A stretch of 64,000 nucleotides of DNA, from the IMG/VR virus record IMGVR_UViG_3300025138_000025, positions 1 to 64,000 of that record; one strand, given 5' to 3'. This document shows, in pieces, positions 62,720 through 64,000 of this stretch (within the stretch, counting starts at the first letter, position 1; the number at the start of each line of letters is the position of its first letter). Source of the stretch: a virus. Under the pieces are notes generated by a model, which was not told the origin of the DNA, searched no databases, and saw only the letters and a program-made list of their open reading frames with translations. A program made the translations under genes and the position numbers.

Positions 62720-63621
62720 CAGAAGAAACAAAAGAAATCCAATTAAATTTGGAAGAGATGAGAAAGATGAAAATCTTTGTAGCTACTCCAATGTATGGTG
62801 GTCAATGCTATGGACTATATACTAAATCATTAATGGACACTACAAGTATGTTTATGCATTATGGAATTGAAATGCAGATTTATTATTTATTTAATGAATC
62901 GTTAGTAACTAGAGCAAGAAATTATTGTGTTGCTAACTTTTTAAAATCTGAGTCAACTCACATGTTATTTATAGATAGTGATGTTGCATGGCAAGCCAAA
63001 GACTTAATGTATATGACTCACTTAGTTGCAGAAGATCCTGAGAAATATAGAGTTATGACAGCACTATATCCTAAGAAAACTATAGCTTGGGAGAAAGTAT
63101 TAAAAGCTGCTCAGTCAGGAACATTTGACGATAATCCAGTAGCACTAGAAAAAGTAGCGGGAGACATGGTTTTTAATCCAGACCATGGAGCATACCCAGA
63201 TGGTAGAGCACCTATATATGAGCCAGTAAAAGTTAAAGAAGCAGGTACTGGATTTATGATGATACATAGAAGTGTATTTGAAGAATATGCAGAAGCACAT
63301 CCCGAGTTAGAGTATACTCCTGACCATTTAAGAGAAGGAGAGTTTAAACTAGGAGAAAAAATTCATGCTTATTTTGACTGTATAATCAATGAAGAAAACA
63401 GATATCTAAGTGAAGATTACATGTTTTGTGAAAATCTGAGAAAGCAGAATATAGATATATGGACATTGCCAATGGTTGAACTTATGCATTGTGGTAGTTA
63501 CATCTACCAAGGCAAACTAGTAGATATGGCATTGAATGACGTTCATGCAACAATGTCTCCAGAAGATATTGGAAAAATTCGATCTAGTCGTCCGTATGAA
63601 GATGACAAAAATAGTTCTTGA
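62716..63621 (+). CDS. Glycosyltransferase (GT-A fold)
   Basis: 301 residues. KIFVATPMYGGQCYGLYTKS opens the fold; HMLFIDSDVAWQAKDLMYMT carries the DxD; AGTGFMMIHRSVFEEYAEAH and YLSEDYMFCENLRKQ match the acceptor side of GT2-like enzymes seen in cyanophages. A sugar transferase for glycan or DNA modification. Confidence 0.85.
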   Translation: MTEETKEIQLNLEEMRKMKIFVATPMYGGQCYGLYTKSLMDTTSMFMHYGIEMQIYYLFNESLVTRARNYCVANFLKSESTHMLFIDSDVAWQAKDLMYMTHLVAEDPEKYRVMTALYPKKTIAWEKVLKAAQSGTFDDNPVALEKVAGDMVFNPDHGAYPDGRAPIYEPVKVKEAGTGFMMIHRSVFEEYAEAHPELEYTPDHLREGEFKLGEKIHAYFDCIINEENRYLSEDYMFCENLRKQNIDIWTLPMVELMHCGSYIYQGKLVDMALNDVHATMSPEDIGKIRSSRPYEDDKNSS

Positions 63622-63646
63622 CAACATCTATAAAATTTGATATAAT
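63618..63646 (+). promoter_or_regulatory. Promoter for the next operon
   Basis: TTGACA, 17-bp spacer, TATAAT; the -35 overlaps the stop codon of the glycosyltransferase. Confidence 0.87.
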
Positions 63647-63697
63647 ATGTTATTATTTAATTGGAATGAGATTTTAAAAGTAAGCAAAGGAAATGTA

Positions 63698-64000
63698 ATG
63701 GACACCATAACAATCCTACGAATTATTACTTTCAAACTTACACCCAAAAATTACAACGACCGAGTGTTTAAATTTTATGAACACTACTATGGCGGTCAGT
63801 CGTTTCTCTTGAATCCTGAGAAATTGATGAACGCCGGTCGCAGCTACTCAGACAAAGAAGTAGTGGAATATGCAGGAGTCGCATCGTTCCGCAATTACTT
63901 TGAGTATCAGCAAACCAAAGACTCCACACTTGACCTTCTGATGTTACCAATATCAGAAGATATTATTACTAAAAACAGACTGCTTGACATAAAAAACGGC
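63698..64000 (+). CDS. Partial hypothetical protein (runs off right edge)
   Basis: 101 codons without a stop: MDTITILRIITFKLTPKNYN, KFYEHYYGGQSFLLNPEKLM, VEYAGVASFRNYFEYQQTKD. AAAGGAAATGTA precedes the ATG and a strong promoter lies 52 bases upstream. Richer in GC-ending codons (GAC, CGC, GTC) than its neighbours, which may indicate transfer. Not recognised. Confidence 0.7.
   Translation, partial: MDTITILRIITFKLTPKNYNDRVFKFYEHYYGGQSFLLNPEKLMNAGRSYSDKEVVEYAGVASFRNYFEYQQTKDSTLDLLMLPISEDIITKNRLLDIKNG

Noticed and set aside
1-64000. CRISPR arrays, insertion sequences, integrase or rRNA
   Set aside because: No regularly spaced direct repeats, transposase motifs, tyrosine/serine recombinase motifs or rRNA signatures were seen on either strand. 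The tandem repeats near 21 kb are too few and too close for CRISPR.

Overview
The window is one contiguous piece of a tailed double-stranded DNA phage genome. It is AT-rich, very tightly packed (many TAATG, ATGA and GTGA start/stop overlaps), and has no integrase, recombinase or bacterial housekeeping block. The set of HK97-type portal and capsid, large terminase, family A DNA polymerase, DnaB-like helicase, UvsW-like helicase, Hsp20, ribosomal protein bS21, MazG, many 2-oxoglutarate/Fe(II) oxygenases and curli-export homologues is most like marine lytic phages of abundant Gram-negative Alphaproteobacteria (SAR11-like hosts are my guess). A Gram-negative host is supported by the spanin pair, an outer-membrane barrel protein and CsgG/CsgF homologues. 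The window is incomplete at both ends: tail genes should lie to the left, and more genes follow to the right.

Layout. 1-17.4 kb is one long minus-strand late/accessory block. Read in transcription order (right to left) it begins with a putative small terminase at a leaderless promoter, then IscU and IscA, a TorF-like outer-membrane protein, two membrane/coiled-coil paralogues, CsgF, CsgG, curlin, a FecR-domain protein, a second curlin, and a CHASE2-adenylate cyclase. A run of small membrane and very basic proteins follows, then large terminase, HNH nuclease, portal and a fused protease-capsid protein. 17.6-20.8 kb is a plus-strand cassette (DEDD exonuclease, HAD phosphatase-like protein, zinc-ribbon protein and small ORFs) behind a promoter overlapped by inverted repeats. 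20.8-22.0 kb is a regulatory intergenic region with paired palindromes, tandem repeats and several minus-strand promoters. 22.4-23.95 kb contains no convincing protein gene: it holds a tRNA-like fold, a short promoter-driven RNA and a ~1.1 kb highly structured non-coding RNA with its own promoter and terminator.

24.0-39.7 kb is a plus-strand run of small early/middle genes plus lysis genes (lysozyme, i-spanin/o-spanin), Hsp20, a short minus-strand bS21 operon, several Fe(II)/2OG or JmjC oxygenases and a glycosyltransferase. 39.7-63.6 kb is the replication and auxiliary-metabolism block: a NAD+-dependent DNA ligase split into two genes, a modification cassette lying between the halves (ElaA-like GNAT, radical SAM, QueC-like PP-loop protein, GIY-YIG-like protein, carbamoyltransferase, SGNH-like protein), then helicases, primase and polymerase. 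A second copy of the PP-loop plus GNAT module follows with a sulfotransferase, then cytochrome c, more oxygenases, asparagine synthetase, a cytidylyltransferase, UvsW and a glycosyltransferase.

Transcription seems to use the host sigma-70-type polymerase: more than a dozen promoters share TTCTTGACA-N17-TATAAT, and at least four fire so close to the ATG that the mRNA should be leaderless. The strongest candidates for undescribed biology are the curli/FecR/CHASE2-cyclase operon and the large structured RNA. All functional statements come from reading motifs by eye; no database search was run.
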